The notes below the pieces were generated by a model. That model saw nothing but the letters and a program-made list of their open reading frames with translations. It was not told the DNA's origin and made no database searches. DNA of 20,007 nucleotides. Origin: an uncultured Aquimonas sp. Its GTDB lineage: Bacteria; Pseudomonadota; Gammaproteobacteria; Xanthomonadales; Xanthomonadaceae. A program made the translations under genes and the position numbers. The number at the start of each line of letters is the position of its first letter. Positions within the stretch are counted from its first letter, which is position 1. The stretch is taken from contig CAMLOR010000041.1 of the NCBI GenBank assembly GCA_946481615.1, forward strand, positions 1-20,007, given 5' to 3'. Positions 1 through 7,276 of the stretch are shown piece by piece.

Positions 1-4
1 CGCA

Positions 5-38
5 GTTTTCGTTCGCACAGGGATGTGCGATCGAAAAC
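5..38. repeat. Long inverted repeat at the window's left edge
   Basis: Two 15-base arms (5-19 and 24-38) are complementary except for one T-T pair and surround the loop GGGA. The arms start GTTTTCG and end CGAAAAC. The T-run is in the 5' arm and the A-run in the 3' arm, so this is not a canonical intrinsic terminator in either direction. It lies about 140 bp upstream of the toxin-antitoxin pair and could be a REP-like element or a protein-binding palindrome. The function is unknown. Confidence 0.6.
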
Positions 39-131
39 CCCCGGCGACCGGAGGGCACCCGCGCGCAGCGCGGGCGGCGCAACCCATCCCCGAACCCCCG
101 AGCGCCCCCGCGTCCCGCGAAAACCAACCGC

Positions 132-157
132 ATCCCGGATGGGATAAGCTGTCATCC
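132..157 (+). promoter_or_regulatory. Putative autoregulatory operator of the Xre-RES module
   Basis: ATCCC (132-136) and GGGAT (141-145) form a perfect 5-bp inverted repeat with a 4-bp spacer. A further ATCCC half-site follows at 153-157. The elements sit 20-45 bp upstream of the antitoxin start and just before its ribosome binding site. Antitoxins of the Xre/ParS family commonly repress their own operon by binding palindromes here. That this palindrome is the operator is an inference from its position and symmetry. Confidence 0.4.
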
Positions 158-176
158 CGAACAGGAGGACGCTGCG

Positions 177-668
177 ATGGCGACGCGAAAGGCCGCAGTA
201 CGCAAGGTGTCGACGTTGCGGGCGAAGAGCGCGAACGATCGCGTGGCGCTGTTCGATATCTCCACGCACGATGTGATGCAGCGCGTCGGGCGCATCCGCG
301 AAGGGTTGCCGGCCTCGGCCATCCAGGAGATGACGCAGCGCATGGAGATGACGCGCGACCGGCTCTATGCCTCGCTCGGGCTGCCGCGCTCCACCGTGGA
401 GCGCAAGATCCAGCGCAACGAACGACTCTCGCCGGAACACAGCGAACGCCTGCTCGGCCTGCAGCGGCTGGTGAAACAGGTGGAGCGCATGGTGGAGGAA
501 TCCGGCGAACCGAAGGACTTCGATGCCGCGCAATGGGTCGGCGCCTGGCTCGAACACCCGCAGCCCGCGCTCGGCGGCGCCACGCCCGCCTCGCTGCTCG
601 ACACCATGCAGGGACAGGAACTGGTCTCGTCACTGCTGGCGCGCATCCAGACCGGCGCCTATTCCTGA
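177..668 (+). CDS. Xre/MbcA/ParS-family antitoxin (DUF2384)
   Basis: This is the 163-residue antitoxin of a type II toxin-antitoxin pair. The N-terminus is basic (about residues 1-22). A helical, Xre-like DNA-binding region follows, including the stretch RLYASLGLPRSTVERKI at about residues 61-77. The C-terminal third has the toxin-binding antitoxin pattern: ERLLGLQRLVKQVERM, then an A-x-x-W-x-x-x-W-L region, then a terminal segment ending SLLARIQTGAYS. The start is set by AGGAGG at 163-168, 8 nt before the ATG. The stop overlaps the toxin ATG by one base (TGATG), implying translational coupling. The family normally neutralises a RES-domain toxin by blocking its active site and also represses the operon. 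The RES partner directly downstream makes the assignment firm. Confidence 0.88.
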   Translation: MATRKAAVRKVSTLRAKSANDRVALFDISTHDVMQRVGRIREGLPASAIQEMTQRMEMTRDRLYASLGLPRSTVERKIQRNERLSPEHSERLLGLQRLVKQVERMVEESGEPKDFDAAQWVGAWLEHPQPALGGATPASLLDTMQGQELVSSLLARIQTGAYS

Positions 669-1162
669 TGCGCGCCTGGCGCATCGCGGTCGACGCGCCG
701 GATTACGAAGCGCACGACCTCGCCGGCATCGGCGCCGAACGCAGCGGCGGGCGCTGGAACAGCCCCGGCCGGCGCGTGGTGTATTGCGCCGACTCGCGCG
801 CACTGGCCGCGCTCGAAACCTGGGTGCACGTGGCCGCGCCGATGCTGCCGATGAACCGCTACCTCGTCGCCGTCGACATCCCGCCCGCGGTGTGGGAACG
901 CCGCATCGTGCACACCGCCGAGAAACTCCCGGTCGGCTGGGATGCCTCGCCGCATGGCGCCGTCAGCCTGCGCACGGGCGACGACTGGCTGCGCGGCGGT
1001 GCTTCCGCCGTTCTGCAGGTTCCCTCAGCCATCGTGCCGGAAGAATGTTGCGTGCTGATCAACCCGGCGCACGCCGATGCCGCGAAGATCACCGCGCAGA
1101 AAGTGCGGCGCTGGCTTTACGACGCCCGCCTGGCGCCGCCGCCGGGACGCAGGAAGCGCTAG
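668..1162 (+). CDS. RES-domain toxin (NAD+-targeting / ADP-ribosyltransferase-like)
   Basis: This 164-residue protein is a full-length RES-domain toxin. Family signatures are visible: GGRWN with Arg29, VVYCAD with Tyr39, then Glu50 in ALAALETWVH, and Ser120 in the VLQVPSAIVPEE segment. Arg, Glu and Ser are the residues that give the domain its name. Characterised members either degrade NAD+ (MbcT, Res) or ADP-ribosylate a host enzyme (ParT), arresting growth when free of antitoxin. Which chemistry applies here cannot be told from the sequence. The open frame extends upstream to base 23, but the ATG at 668 gives the usual family length and overlaps the antitoxin stop by one base. All signature residues are intact, so the toxin looks active. 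Confidence 0.88.
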   Translation: MRAWRIAVDAPDYEAHDLAGIGAERSGGRWNSPGRRVVYCADSRALAALETWVHVAAPMLPMNRYLVAVDIPPAVWERRIVHTAEKLPVGWDASPHGAVSLRTGDDWLRGGASAVLQVPSAIVPEECCVLINPAHADAAKITAQKVRRWLYDARLAPPPGRRKR

Positions 1163-1185
1163 CGGGATCCTCCGGCGCCTGGCCG

Positions 1186-1214
1186 GTGCGGTATCGCGCA
1201 CGAAAGGATTTTTT
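1186..1214 (+). terminator. Possible intrinsic terminator after the RES toxin
   Basis: GTGCG (1186-1190) pairs with CGCAC (1197-1201). Seven bases later comes a run of six T at 1209-1214. The site follows the toxin stop at 1162 and lies between two convergent genes. The gap between stem and T-run is longer than ideal, so this is a moderate candidate. Confidence 0.35.
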
Positions 1215-1804
1215 CATTCGCGCTCATGGCGCCCAGCGCGCCGCCGCACCGGCGCCAGCACGAACGATACGCTCACGAGACGATCGCGGCCGGCACGGCG
1301 TGGACCGTGCAGCAATGCCTGGATCGCCGCGAGGTGTCGGTTGATCTGCGCCAGCGCGGCGCCGTTCACCCAACCCTGCGTCCGTCCCGCCCACAACTGT
1401 CGTTGCGGTCCTTCCGCCGCCACCTCTCCGTCCGCCAGCGCGGCGTGGAAGTCGCGGCGCGCGGTCTGCAACGCACGATCCACCACGCGGCCGATCGCGA
1501 CGCGTCCGGCCTCGCCCTCGCCATAGTGCAGACGCAGTTTCGTCGCGCCCTTCTTCGTGCCGATCCGATAGCGCCGCGCTCCGCCCGTGTCCACGCGCTG
1601 CAGCAGCCCGGCGCGCGCCATCACGCCGAAGTGGTAGTACAGGCCATCCGCGGCCCGTCCCAGATGATCCGCCACGGTGGCGATGTCGGCCTCGCCGCCG
1701 AGGGCCTCGAGCGTGTCGACGATGTCCTGCCGGACCGGACTCTCGAGCCACGCGATCTGGTCCGGATCGCGGACGGCTTGGTGGCGGATCGGCTTGCGTG
1801 ACAT
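1214..1804 (-). CDS. Winged-helix (ArsR-like) transcriptional regulator
   Basis: This 196-residue protein is a DNA-binding regulator. Its N-terminal part carries a winged helix: IAWLESPVRQDIVDTLEAL, then a helix-turn-helix in which IATVADHLGRAADGLYYHF forms the recognition region, then a wing around RRYRIGTKKG. This is the usual ArsR/HTH_20 arrangement. The C-terminal half (about residues 85-196) is Arg/Ala-rich and helical, and I recognise no effector domain in it. An upstream ATG (1838-1840) would add 12 residues. The ATG at 1802-1804 is preferred because GGAG lies 9 nt before it and because the longer form would run into the palindrome at 1823-1848. The gene is divergent from the aspartic protease, which is its likely target along with itself. 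The effector is unknown. Confidence 0.75.
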   Translation of the reverse strand: MSRKPIRHQAVRDPDQIAWLESPVRQDIVDTLEALGGEADIATVADHLGRAADGLYYHFGVMARAGLLQRVDTGGARRYRIGTKKGATKLRLHYGEGEAGRVAIGRVVDRALQTARRDFHAALADGEVAAEGPQRQLWAGRTQGWVNGAALAQINRHLAAIQALLHGPRRAGRDRLVSVSFVLAPVRRRAGRHERE

Positions 1805-1822
1805 TCGACGGCTCCGGACTTC

Positions 1823-1848
1823 GTTGAAATGTACGACCATATTTCAAC
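1823..1848. promoter_or_regulatory. Inverted-repeat operator between regulator and protease
   Basis: GTTGAAAT (1823-1830) and ATTTCAAC (1841-1848) are perfect 8-bp inverted arms separated by 10 bp. They are strikingly AT-rich for this GC-rich DNA. The arms lie 19-44 bp upstream of the regulator start (1804) and 21-46 bp upstream of the protease start (1869). AT-rich palindromes of this kind are typical binding sites for ArsR-like winged-helix dimers. The likely binder is the adjacent regulator, which would control both divergent genes; this is inferred from position. Confidence 0.65.
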
Positions 1849-1868
1849 ACGCCGCCAGGAGTTGCACC

Positions 1869-2834
1869 ATGCGCCCTTCCATCCTGCTGCTCGCCGCCGC
1901 TTGCGCCGGCCTCGCCACCGGTTGCGACCAGCTCGCGCTGCTGCGCCTGTACTACGCCAACGAGGACACCGAAACACGCCTCGACGCACCGCTTCCCGCC
2001 ACCTTCGCGTTCCGCGAAGTGGATGGCTGGATCCTCGTCCCGGGAAAGATCGGCGAGCGAGCGCCGGTCGATTTCGTGCTCGACAGCGGCGCCGGCATGC
2101 TGTCGGTGCTGGTCGGACCCGATTCGAAGCTCGGGTTCGACCTGTCGCAGGCCAAGAAGCTGGGCGCGGCCGACGACATGGCAGCCCCCGTCGCCGCGCC
2201 GCAACGGGGACTCGACATCGATCTCGGGCCCGTGACGCTGCTGAAGCAGACCGCGCTGGCGATTCCGCTCGACACCGTCAAATGCACGCCGCAGACGCCG
2301 ACGCCGCCTTTCGTCGGTGTGATCGGCCACGAATTGTTCGATCGCTACACCGTCGCCGTGAATTACGACCGGCACGAAGTGACGCTGCACGATCCGGGCA
2401 CCTACGAGTATTCGGGTAACGGTCGCGTGGTTCCGCTGCACGTCGAAGACCGCCAACCCTACGTCGATGCCACCGTCACGCCGCCATCGGGCGTGCCCTA
2501 CCTGGCCCGCCTGCATCTCGACAGCGGCGCCAACCTCGACGTCAGTCTGTTTCCGGGCAGTCGGCCGGAGATCGTGGCACCGGAGGGCGGCGAACGCGGC
2601 CAGGCCTGTTTCGCGGCCGGCATGGCGGAATACCAGCGCGGCAGCACGGTGCGGCTCGGCTTCGGCGGCGACGACACGAGCGTCGAACTGCCGGCGCAAT
2701 ATGCGCTCGGCCGCGAGGTCAAGAACGACGGCCAGCACGGCCGGCTCGGTTCACGCTTCCTGCGTCGCTACAACGTGGTGTTCGACTACGCGCGTGAGCG
2801 CCTGATCCTGGAACCGCGCCTCGGGCACGAATGA
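1869..2834 (+). CDS. Retropepsin-like aspartic protease, exported or lipoprotein
   Basis: This 321-residue protein has a signal sequence: basic start, hydrophobic core ILLLAAACAGLA, then G18-C19. Cys19 could be lipidated, although position -3 is Ala rather than the usual Leu. Asp at +2 would favour inner-membrane retention by the enterobacterial rule. Two copies of the aspartic-protease signature occur: FVLDSGAG with Asp72 and LHLDSGAN with Asp218. The polypeptide thus has two retropepsin-like halves (about residues 45-180 and 188-320), each starting with a D-S-G loop; the first half also has the hydrophobic-Gly motif FVGVIGHELF (148-157). Retropepsins usually act as homodimers, so this resembles a single-chain pseudo-dimer. 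The start is fixed by AGGAG at 1857-1861, 7 nt before the ATG. The substrate is unknown. It shares a palindromic intergenic region with the divergent regulator. Confidence 0.78.
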   Translation: MRPSILLLAAACAGLATGCDQLALLRLYYANEDTETRLDAPLPATFAFREVDGWILVPGKIGERAPVDFVLDSGAGMLSVLVGPDSKLGFDLSQAKKLGAADDMAAPVAAPQRGLDIDLGPVTLLKQTALAIPLDTVKCTPQTPTPPFVGVIGHELFDRYTVAVNYDRHEVTLHDPGTYEYSGNGRVVPLHVEDRQPYVDATVTPPSGVPYLARLHLDSGANLDVSLFPGSRPEIVAPEGGERGQACFAAGMAEYQRGSTVRLGFGGDDTSVELPAQYALGREVKNDGQHGRLGSRFLRRYNVVFDYARERLILEPRLGHE

Positions 2835-2845
2835 TCTTCCGGGGT

Positions 2846-2868
2846 GCGGCGCGCACGAAGAGCGCCGC
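2846..2868 (+). terminator. Hairpin after the aspartic protease
   Basis: GCGGCGC (2846-2852) pairs with GCGCCGC (2862-2868) around a 9-nt loop, 11 nt after the protease stop. No T-run follows, so it may be a transcript 3' stabiliser or a non-canonical terminator rather than a true intrinsic terminator. Confidence 0.3.
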
Positions 2869-2900
2869 GGTCCGGAGGCGTCCGACAAAGGAAGAGAAAG

Positions 2901-2943
2901 TGCGCCGCCGGCCTCGTTGGCGAGGCTGGCCGCCGGCGGCGCA
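2901..2943 (-). terminator. Intrinsic terminator, duplicated copy
   Basis: A perfect 12-bp GC-rich stem, TGCGCCGCCGGC (2901-2912) with GCCGGCGGCGCA (2932-2943), encloses a 19-nt loop. On the minus strand it is followed by CTTTCTCTTCCTTTG, a pyrimidine/T-rich tract. In its present place it lies downstream of the 1277-residue cytochrome gene and probably ends that transcript. It is a copy of the terminator that belongs to the AraC gene. Confidence 0.7.
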
Positions 2944-2952
2944 CGGAGAGAC

Positions 2953-3093
2953 TCAACGCAGGCGCTGCGCGCGCACCGTGCTGGCGGAGACGCCGAAGTG
3001 GCGGCGGAAGGATCGCGAGAAGGTGGAATGCGAGCCCAGGCCGATGTGGTGGAGGATCTCGCCGATCGGCAACGGCGTGTGCGCGATCATCCG
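2953..3093 (-). pseudogene. Truncated AraC-family regulator fragment (3' end only)
   Basis: Only the last 46 codons of an AraC/XylS protein are present, from RMIAHTPLPIGEIL to the end STVRAQRLR and stop. This is half of the DNA-binding domain, containing the second helix-turn-helix (GLGSHSTFSRSFRRHFG). It is identical at the protein level to residues 208-253 of the intact gene at 7136-7897. The upstream part is missing and replaced by unrelated DNA from 3094 on. An open frame runs upstream to an ATG at 3177, but that stretch is antisense-overlapping DNA of the cytochrome 3' end and encodes nothing AraC-like. A non-functional remnant is most likely. Confidence 0.85.
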
Positions 3094-3136
3094 GAACCTG
3101 CACTCCCGCACGTGCACGATCGCCCCGGCTGGTGCG

Positions 3137-6100
3137 TCACTCGAACCCGTCGCGGAACAATTGCCCCGCCTGCGCACCGACGTCCACGCTTTGCGGCCAG
3201 GTCGTCGTCACGGCGCCCGAGGCGTGCACGGCGCGGATCTGCAACTGCGGCCGGCTGCCGGCCGCGACCGGTACGTCGATCTGCCAGGGCGCCGCCATGT
3301 CGCTGCCGACCGCGACGCCGTCGAGCAGCACCTCGATGCGCACGAGGCCGGCCAGATCGCTCGCCACGGTGACGCGCATCGGCTCGCCAGGATCGACCGT
3401 GCCCGCGCCGGGCGCGGTGACTTGCAGCGCGAACGGCGCGGGCGCGGCGGGCTCGTTGTCGTCGATCGCCAGCAGGTAGTCGCGCAGCTTGCCGCGATCG
3501 CCGGCGGCGAGCGTGGCGACGGCGCCGTGGCGGCCGGAGGCATCGTGCGCGACCAGCGCGTCGAGGATGTCGTCGGCACGTCCGTCGTGCAGCAATCGCG
3601 ATTCCTTCCACACACCACGCAACGTCGGCGTATCGAACCCTTGCAGCGGACGCCCCAGGCGCATCTCGCCCGCTGCGCCGGTGCCGATGTCGTGGAAGCG
3701 CTTCTGCGCGCTGTCGGTGAAGGCGGCGCCGCCGTGGCAGCCGTTGCAGCCCAGGGTGGCGAACAGTGCGCGGCCTTCGAGGGCGCTGCCGGCAAGTGCC
3801 GCACCGCCGCGATGCGGGCTGCGGCCGACGCGATCGAGCGAGGCGGCGTAGGCCGCCAGCGCGTCGAGTTCGGCGGAAACACCGGTCTTGGCGTCGCCCA
3901 GCGGCGTGTCGCGCGTGCCGTCGAAGAAGTGCGCGTTCGCCATCAGGCCGGTGCCCCCGAAGGCCTCGCGGAGGTCGTGCTCGAAATCCTGGATCTCGTC
4001 GAAGTTGGCGCTCCAGTGCACCGGACCGTGGCCCATGCCGGCGCGGCCCTGCAGCGGCAGCGTGCGGCGCAGGCCTTCGCCGCGCTGCGTGAAATCCCAG
4101 GTGCGCGCGTCGCTGCCGCCGTCCAGATGACAGGAGGCGCAGGCGATGTAGCCGTCGGCGCTGATGCGCGCATCGCCGGCGCGCCAGAACAGCGTCTTGC
4201 CCGCCAGCACCGCGGGCGACAGCGTTTCGGCCGCCACCGTCGAGGCCTGGCCGAGCAGGGGCAGGTTTTCTTCGCCTTGCACCGAAAGCGCGGCCGCGTC
4301 GTACACGGACACGCTGCGCCCGAGTTCGTTGCGCACCCACAATCGCTGCGTCACCGGATCCACCGCCAGGCCGCGCGGCACGGCGCCGGTGTCGGCGCGC
4401 GCCAGTTCGCCGCCGCGCCAGGGATCGATCGCCACCACGCGATCGTTGCCGGCCAGCGCCACGAACAGCACGCCGCCGCCCGTCGACGGCGCCAGCGACA
4501 ACGCCAGCGCGCTGTTGTCGAGATCGCGGCGCGCGCTCGCCTGTTCGACGGCGGTGGCGGTGTCGATGGCGCCCACCATCGTGCGCACCGTCGTCTCGAA
4601 ATCGAGTTCGAGGCCGTCGCGCGCCACGCCGCGCCGGATGTTGTCCTTCTTCGCGGCGTACCAGACGCGCGCATTGTCGGGCGATACCGCGAGCGCCGCG
4701 ACGTAGTTCGGCAGGCCGCGGCCGGCGGTACCCGAATCCGGCGATGTCGTGTCCAGCGGCAACGCGATCTGGGCATCGAGCGTGAACCCGGCGAGATCGA
4801 TGGCGCACACGGTGCCGGCGTCGCCCTCGGACTTCAGCCGCGCGGCGTAGAGCGTAGTACCGCTGCGCGCCAGCGCATCGGCCCCGAAGCCCAGCACCAG
4901 ACGACCGGTTTCATTGCCGCCACCAGCGTCGAAGCGGATCAGTTCACCGCGCCCGGCCAGGGTGGCATAGCCGGTCGTGCCAGCCGCATCGAACACCACC
5001 GCGCTGGGCGCGCTGCCGTAGCCGGTGTCGATCGTGTCCGCGACGCTGCCGTCGGCCGCCAGCGCCACCAGGCGATCGTCGCCGCGGCAGGCCGCCCACA
5101 CCTGGCCGGCTGCGTCGCGCGCCAGGCTGCGCGGATCGGCGCACAACGCATGCACCGCCAGGCGCGCGCGCGTGTCGGCATCGAACACCGCGACGCTGCC
5201 GTGGTCGGGATTGAGCACCCAGACACGGCGGCCGGCGGCATCGACGAGCATCGAGCCGGAGGCGGCCGGCGCCTGCGCCGCGGCACCGGGATTGACGACG
5301 AGACGGCGCGTCGCGCTCGCCACCTGGCCCAGGGCATTGCGCACCTGCAACTGCGCCACATGCACGCCGGGCGTCGCGTAGACATGATTGGCCGCCAGCG
5401 TCGCCGACCAGCCGCTATCCTGGCCGTCGCCGAAATCCCAGCGGTATTCGGTGGCGTTGCGCGTCACGGCAGAGAACGCGAGCGATTGGCCGGCGCGCAG
5501 CGGCGCCGCCGCGGTGGGCGCGGGCGACACGCTCACCGAATCGATCTGCGGCGCCAGCGCGAGCGAGGTGCCGGTGGAGAAGTAGAACGATCGCTGCGCC
5601 ACCGCGTTGCCGGCGACGTCGCGCAGGCCGCCGGCAACCAGGCGCACCTCGTAGGTGGTGTCGGGCTGCAAGGCGTCCACCGGCACCACGTTCACGACGT
5701 CGTAGCTCGTGTGCATCACCACCGCCGGCAGCGGCTCGCCGCCCAGCGGGCGCAGCTGGATGGTCCCATCGTTCACGGTGGTGGCATCGAGCTGCTCGTT
5801 CACGACGAGGCCGACGACGGTGCCGAGCGGCTGCTCGAGCGCATTGGCCGCGGGCAGGTGCCAGGCGATCGAAGGCGGCGTGGTGTCGCGGCCATCCTGA
5901 TGCGTGAAGAGATACGAGCGGCTGCCGGTGGGTTCGGAACCCGACACCAGCAGCAGGTGGCCGAGCGGAATCCACTGGAAATCGGTGAACCATTCCCACT
6001 GGCTCACCGGATGCGGGAAGCGCCGCACCACCTGGCGATTGCGCATGTCGTATTTCACGCCGCCCAGGGTCTTGTGGCCGGAGAAGGCGTAGTCGTCCTG

Positions 6101-6970
6101 GAAATGCACGTAGCGGCCGGGCATGTCCTCCAGCGCAATGGTCCAGGCGATCTTCAGGTCGGAGGGATCGGAGAAATCGATCACCAGCGCGTTGGCGTCG
6201 GCGTCGGGGCCGTTCTCCGCATCGCCGTGCAGCATGACGAGGTGGTGTCCCCACACCTGCCAGGTCGTGGTGTATTGCTTGTAGTTGCCGGTCAGCGTGT
6301 CGAGCAGCACGGGATTGGCCGGATCGCCGATGTCGAACACCGCCACGCCCGTCTGGCCGTCGCCCGGCGTGAAGAACAGCAGGTTGCCGATGCGGAAACG
6401 GTTGGTGGAAGTGACGCCTTTTTCTTCCCACAGATTGCGCATCGACACCGTGGCGCCGGTGCGGCTGTCGAGCACGCGATAGTTGAAGGCGTAGGGATAG
6501 GTCGCCATCCAGTCGTCGCCCGGCAGGGTCGAGGCGAGCGGGAAATCGTGGATGGGCGTGACCCAGTCCTGGCGCGTGGCGGGGCACGTGGACGGCCCGG
6601 CGAAACCGGCGAGGCTGGTCAGCCGCGGCGGCGTCTGCGTCCACGCGATCAGGTTCTGGCGATAGAACAGATCGCCGATCTTGTACCAGACGTGGCTGTT
6701 GTCTTCGGTGGCCCAGTCGCAGCGCAGCTGCGGCGAACGCGGGTTGGAGATGTCGTAGATCCAGGTGCGCTGGTTGCCGGTGCCGCCCAGATAGAGCAGG
6801 CCGCGATGGAAGTGCGTGATGCGCCCGCCGTGCGGCCAGTCGGCCAGCCAGGTGCCTGCCGGCCAGGTCTGCGTGGGCAGGCCGGCGCCGGGCGTATTGG
6901 GCGCGCCCTGCGCCAGCGCGCTGCCGGCCAGCACCAGCCAGAGCAGGATGGAGAACAAGCGGATCGACAC
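3137..6970 (-). CDS. Secreted propeller-Ig-PKD-dihaem cytochrome c peroxidase-like fusion
   Basis: This 1277-residue secreted multidomain protein begins with a signal peptide (residues 1-20, cleaved after SALA). Approximate domain order is: an LVIVD-like propeller (25-360, e.g. WIYDISNPRSPQ and VAVFDIGDPANPV); a Big_5/SbsA-type Ig domain (362-470); a PKD domain with FDFGDG-like WDFGDGQDSG (475-560); a YVTN/NHL-like propeller (570-900); a dihaem peroxidase/MauG-like domain (925-1170) with haem motifs CASCH (944-948) and CNGCH (1075-1079); an Ig-like domain (1180-1265); and the tail LFRDGFE. The GTG start at 6970 is chosen because AGGGGG lies 8 nt upstream and the signal peptide begins there; a longer frame to 7072 lacks both. 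It probably acts in the periplasm or outside the cell in peroxide reduction or substrate oxidation. The substrate is unknown. The CCP family is firm; the exact role is not. Confidence 0.82.
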   Translation of the reverse strand: MSIRLFSILLWLVLAGSALAQGAPNTPGAGLPTQTWPAGTWLADWPHGGRITHFHRGLLYLGGTGNQRTWIYDISNPRSPQLRCDWATEDNSHVWYKIGDLFYRQNLIAWTQTPPRLTSLAGFAGPSTCPATRQDWVTPIHDFPLASTLPGDDWMATYPYAFNYRVLDSRTGATVSMRNLWEEKGVTSTNRFRIGNLLFFTPGDGQTGVAVFDIGDPANPVLLDTLTGNYKQYTTTWQVWGHHLVMLHGDAENGPDADANALVIDFSDPSDLKIAWTIALEDMPGRYVHFQDDYAFSGHKTLGGVKYDMRNRQVVRRFPHPVSQWEWFTDFQWIPLGHLLLVSGSEPTGSRSYLFTHQDGRDTTPPSIAWHLPAANALEQPLGTVVGLVVNEQLDATTVNDGTIQLRPLGGEPLPAVVMHTSYDVVNVVPVDALQPDTTYEVRLVAGGLRDVAGNAVAQRSFYFSTGTSLALAPQIDSVSVSPAPTAAAPLRAGQSLAFSAVTRNATEYRWDFGDGQDSGWSATLAANHVYATPGVHVAQLQVRNALGQVASATRRLVVNPGAAAQAPAASGSMLVDAAGRRVWVLNPDHGSVAVFDADTRARLAVHALCADPRSLARDAAGQVWAACRGDDRLVALAADGSVADTIDTGYGSAPSAVVFDAAGTTGYATLAGRGELIRFDAGGGNETGRLVLGFGADALARSGTTLYAARLKSEGDAGTVCAIDLAGFTLDAQIALPLDTTSPDSGTAGRGLPNYVAALAVSPDNARVWYAAKKDNIRRGVARDGLELDFETTVRTMVGAIDTATAVEQASARRDLDNSALALSLAPSTGGGVLFVALAGNDRVVAIDPWRGGELARADTGAVPRGLAVDPVTQRLWVRNELGRSVSVYDAAALSVQGEENLPLLGQASTVAAETLSPAVLAGKTLFWRAGDARISADGYIACASCHLDGGSDARTWDFTQRGEGLRRTLPLQGRAGMGHGPVHWSANFDEIQDFEHDLREAFGGTGLMANAHFFDGTRDTPLGDAKTGVSAELDALAAYAASLDRVGRSPHRGGAALAGSALEGRALFATLGCNGCHGGAAFTDSAQKRFHDIGTGAAGEMRLGRPLQGFDTPTLRGVWKESRLLHDGRADDILDALVAHDASGRHGAVATLAAGDRGKLRDYLLAIDDNEPAAPAPFALQVTAPGAGTVDPGEPMRVTVASDLAGLVRIEVLLDGVAVGSDMAAPWQIDVPVAAGSRPQLQIRAVHASGAVTTTWPQSVDVGAQAGQLFRDGFE

Positions 6971-6974
6971 GTGG

Positions 6975-6995
6975 GAAGCCCCCTGGATTGGCTTC
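6975..6995 (-). promoter_or_regulatory. Ribosome-binding region of the large cytochrome gene, inside a small hairpin
   Basis: On the minus strand AGGGGG precedes the GTG start by 8 nt and decides it. GAAGCC and GGCTTC, 6-bp complementary arms (6990-6995 and 6975-6980 in plus coordinates), flank it, so the Shine-Dalgarno falls at the loop and right arm of a possible hairpin. Whether this affects translation is unknown; short hairpins arise easily in GC-rich DNA. Confidence 0.35.
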
Positions 6996-7079
6996 GCCAT
7001 GCTCGCGTGCCGCGCGCGCATCGCCGTGGCGGCGTCGTCACACTCCGTCGCGCACGGCGCGCGGGTGCGCATGAAATGA

Positions 7080-7276
7080 AAAGTGCGCCGCCGGCCTCGT
7101 TGGCAAGGCTGGCCGCCGGCGGCGCACGGAGAGACTCAACGCAGGCGCTGCGCGCGCACCGTGCTGGCGGAGACGCCGAAGTGGCGGCGGAAGGATCGCG
7201 AGAAGGTGGAATGCGAGCCCAGGCCGATGTGGTGGAGGATCTCGCCGATCGGCAGCGGCGTGTGCGCGATCATCCG
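7080..7276. repeat. 197-bp direct repeat, right copy
   Basis: This is the counterpart of 2897-3093 (195/197 identical). Here the sequence forms the natural 3' end of an intact AraC gene with its terminator, so this copy is likely the parental one. The repeat begins exactly at the first base of codon 208 of the AraC gene and ends beyond the terminator stem. Confidence 0.95.
7084..7126 (-). terminator. Intrinsic terminator of the AraC gene
   Basis: A 12-bp perfect stem (7084-7095 with 7115-7126) lies 9 bp beyond the AraC stop. On the minus strand it is followed by CTTTTCATTTC, a T-rich tract. It is the same structure as at 2901-2943 apart from one loop base. It should isolate AraC from the large cytochrome gene downstream. 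Confidence 0.75.

Larger units (their letters stand above)
2897..3093. repeat. 197-bp direct repeat, left copy
   Basis: The segment matches 7080-7276 at 195 of 197 positions, in the same orientation, at an offset of 4183 bp. The two differences are at 2922 (G here, A in the right copy) and 3072 (A here, G in the right copy). Homology stops abruptly at both ends. It contains the last 46 codons, stop and terminator of the AraC gene. With the right copy it brackets the large cytochrome gene. Confidence 0.95.
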
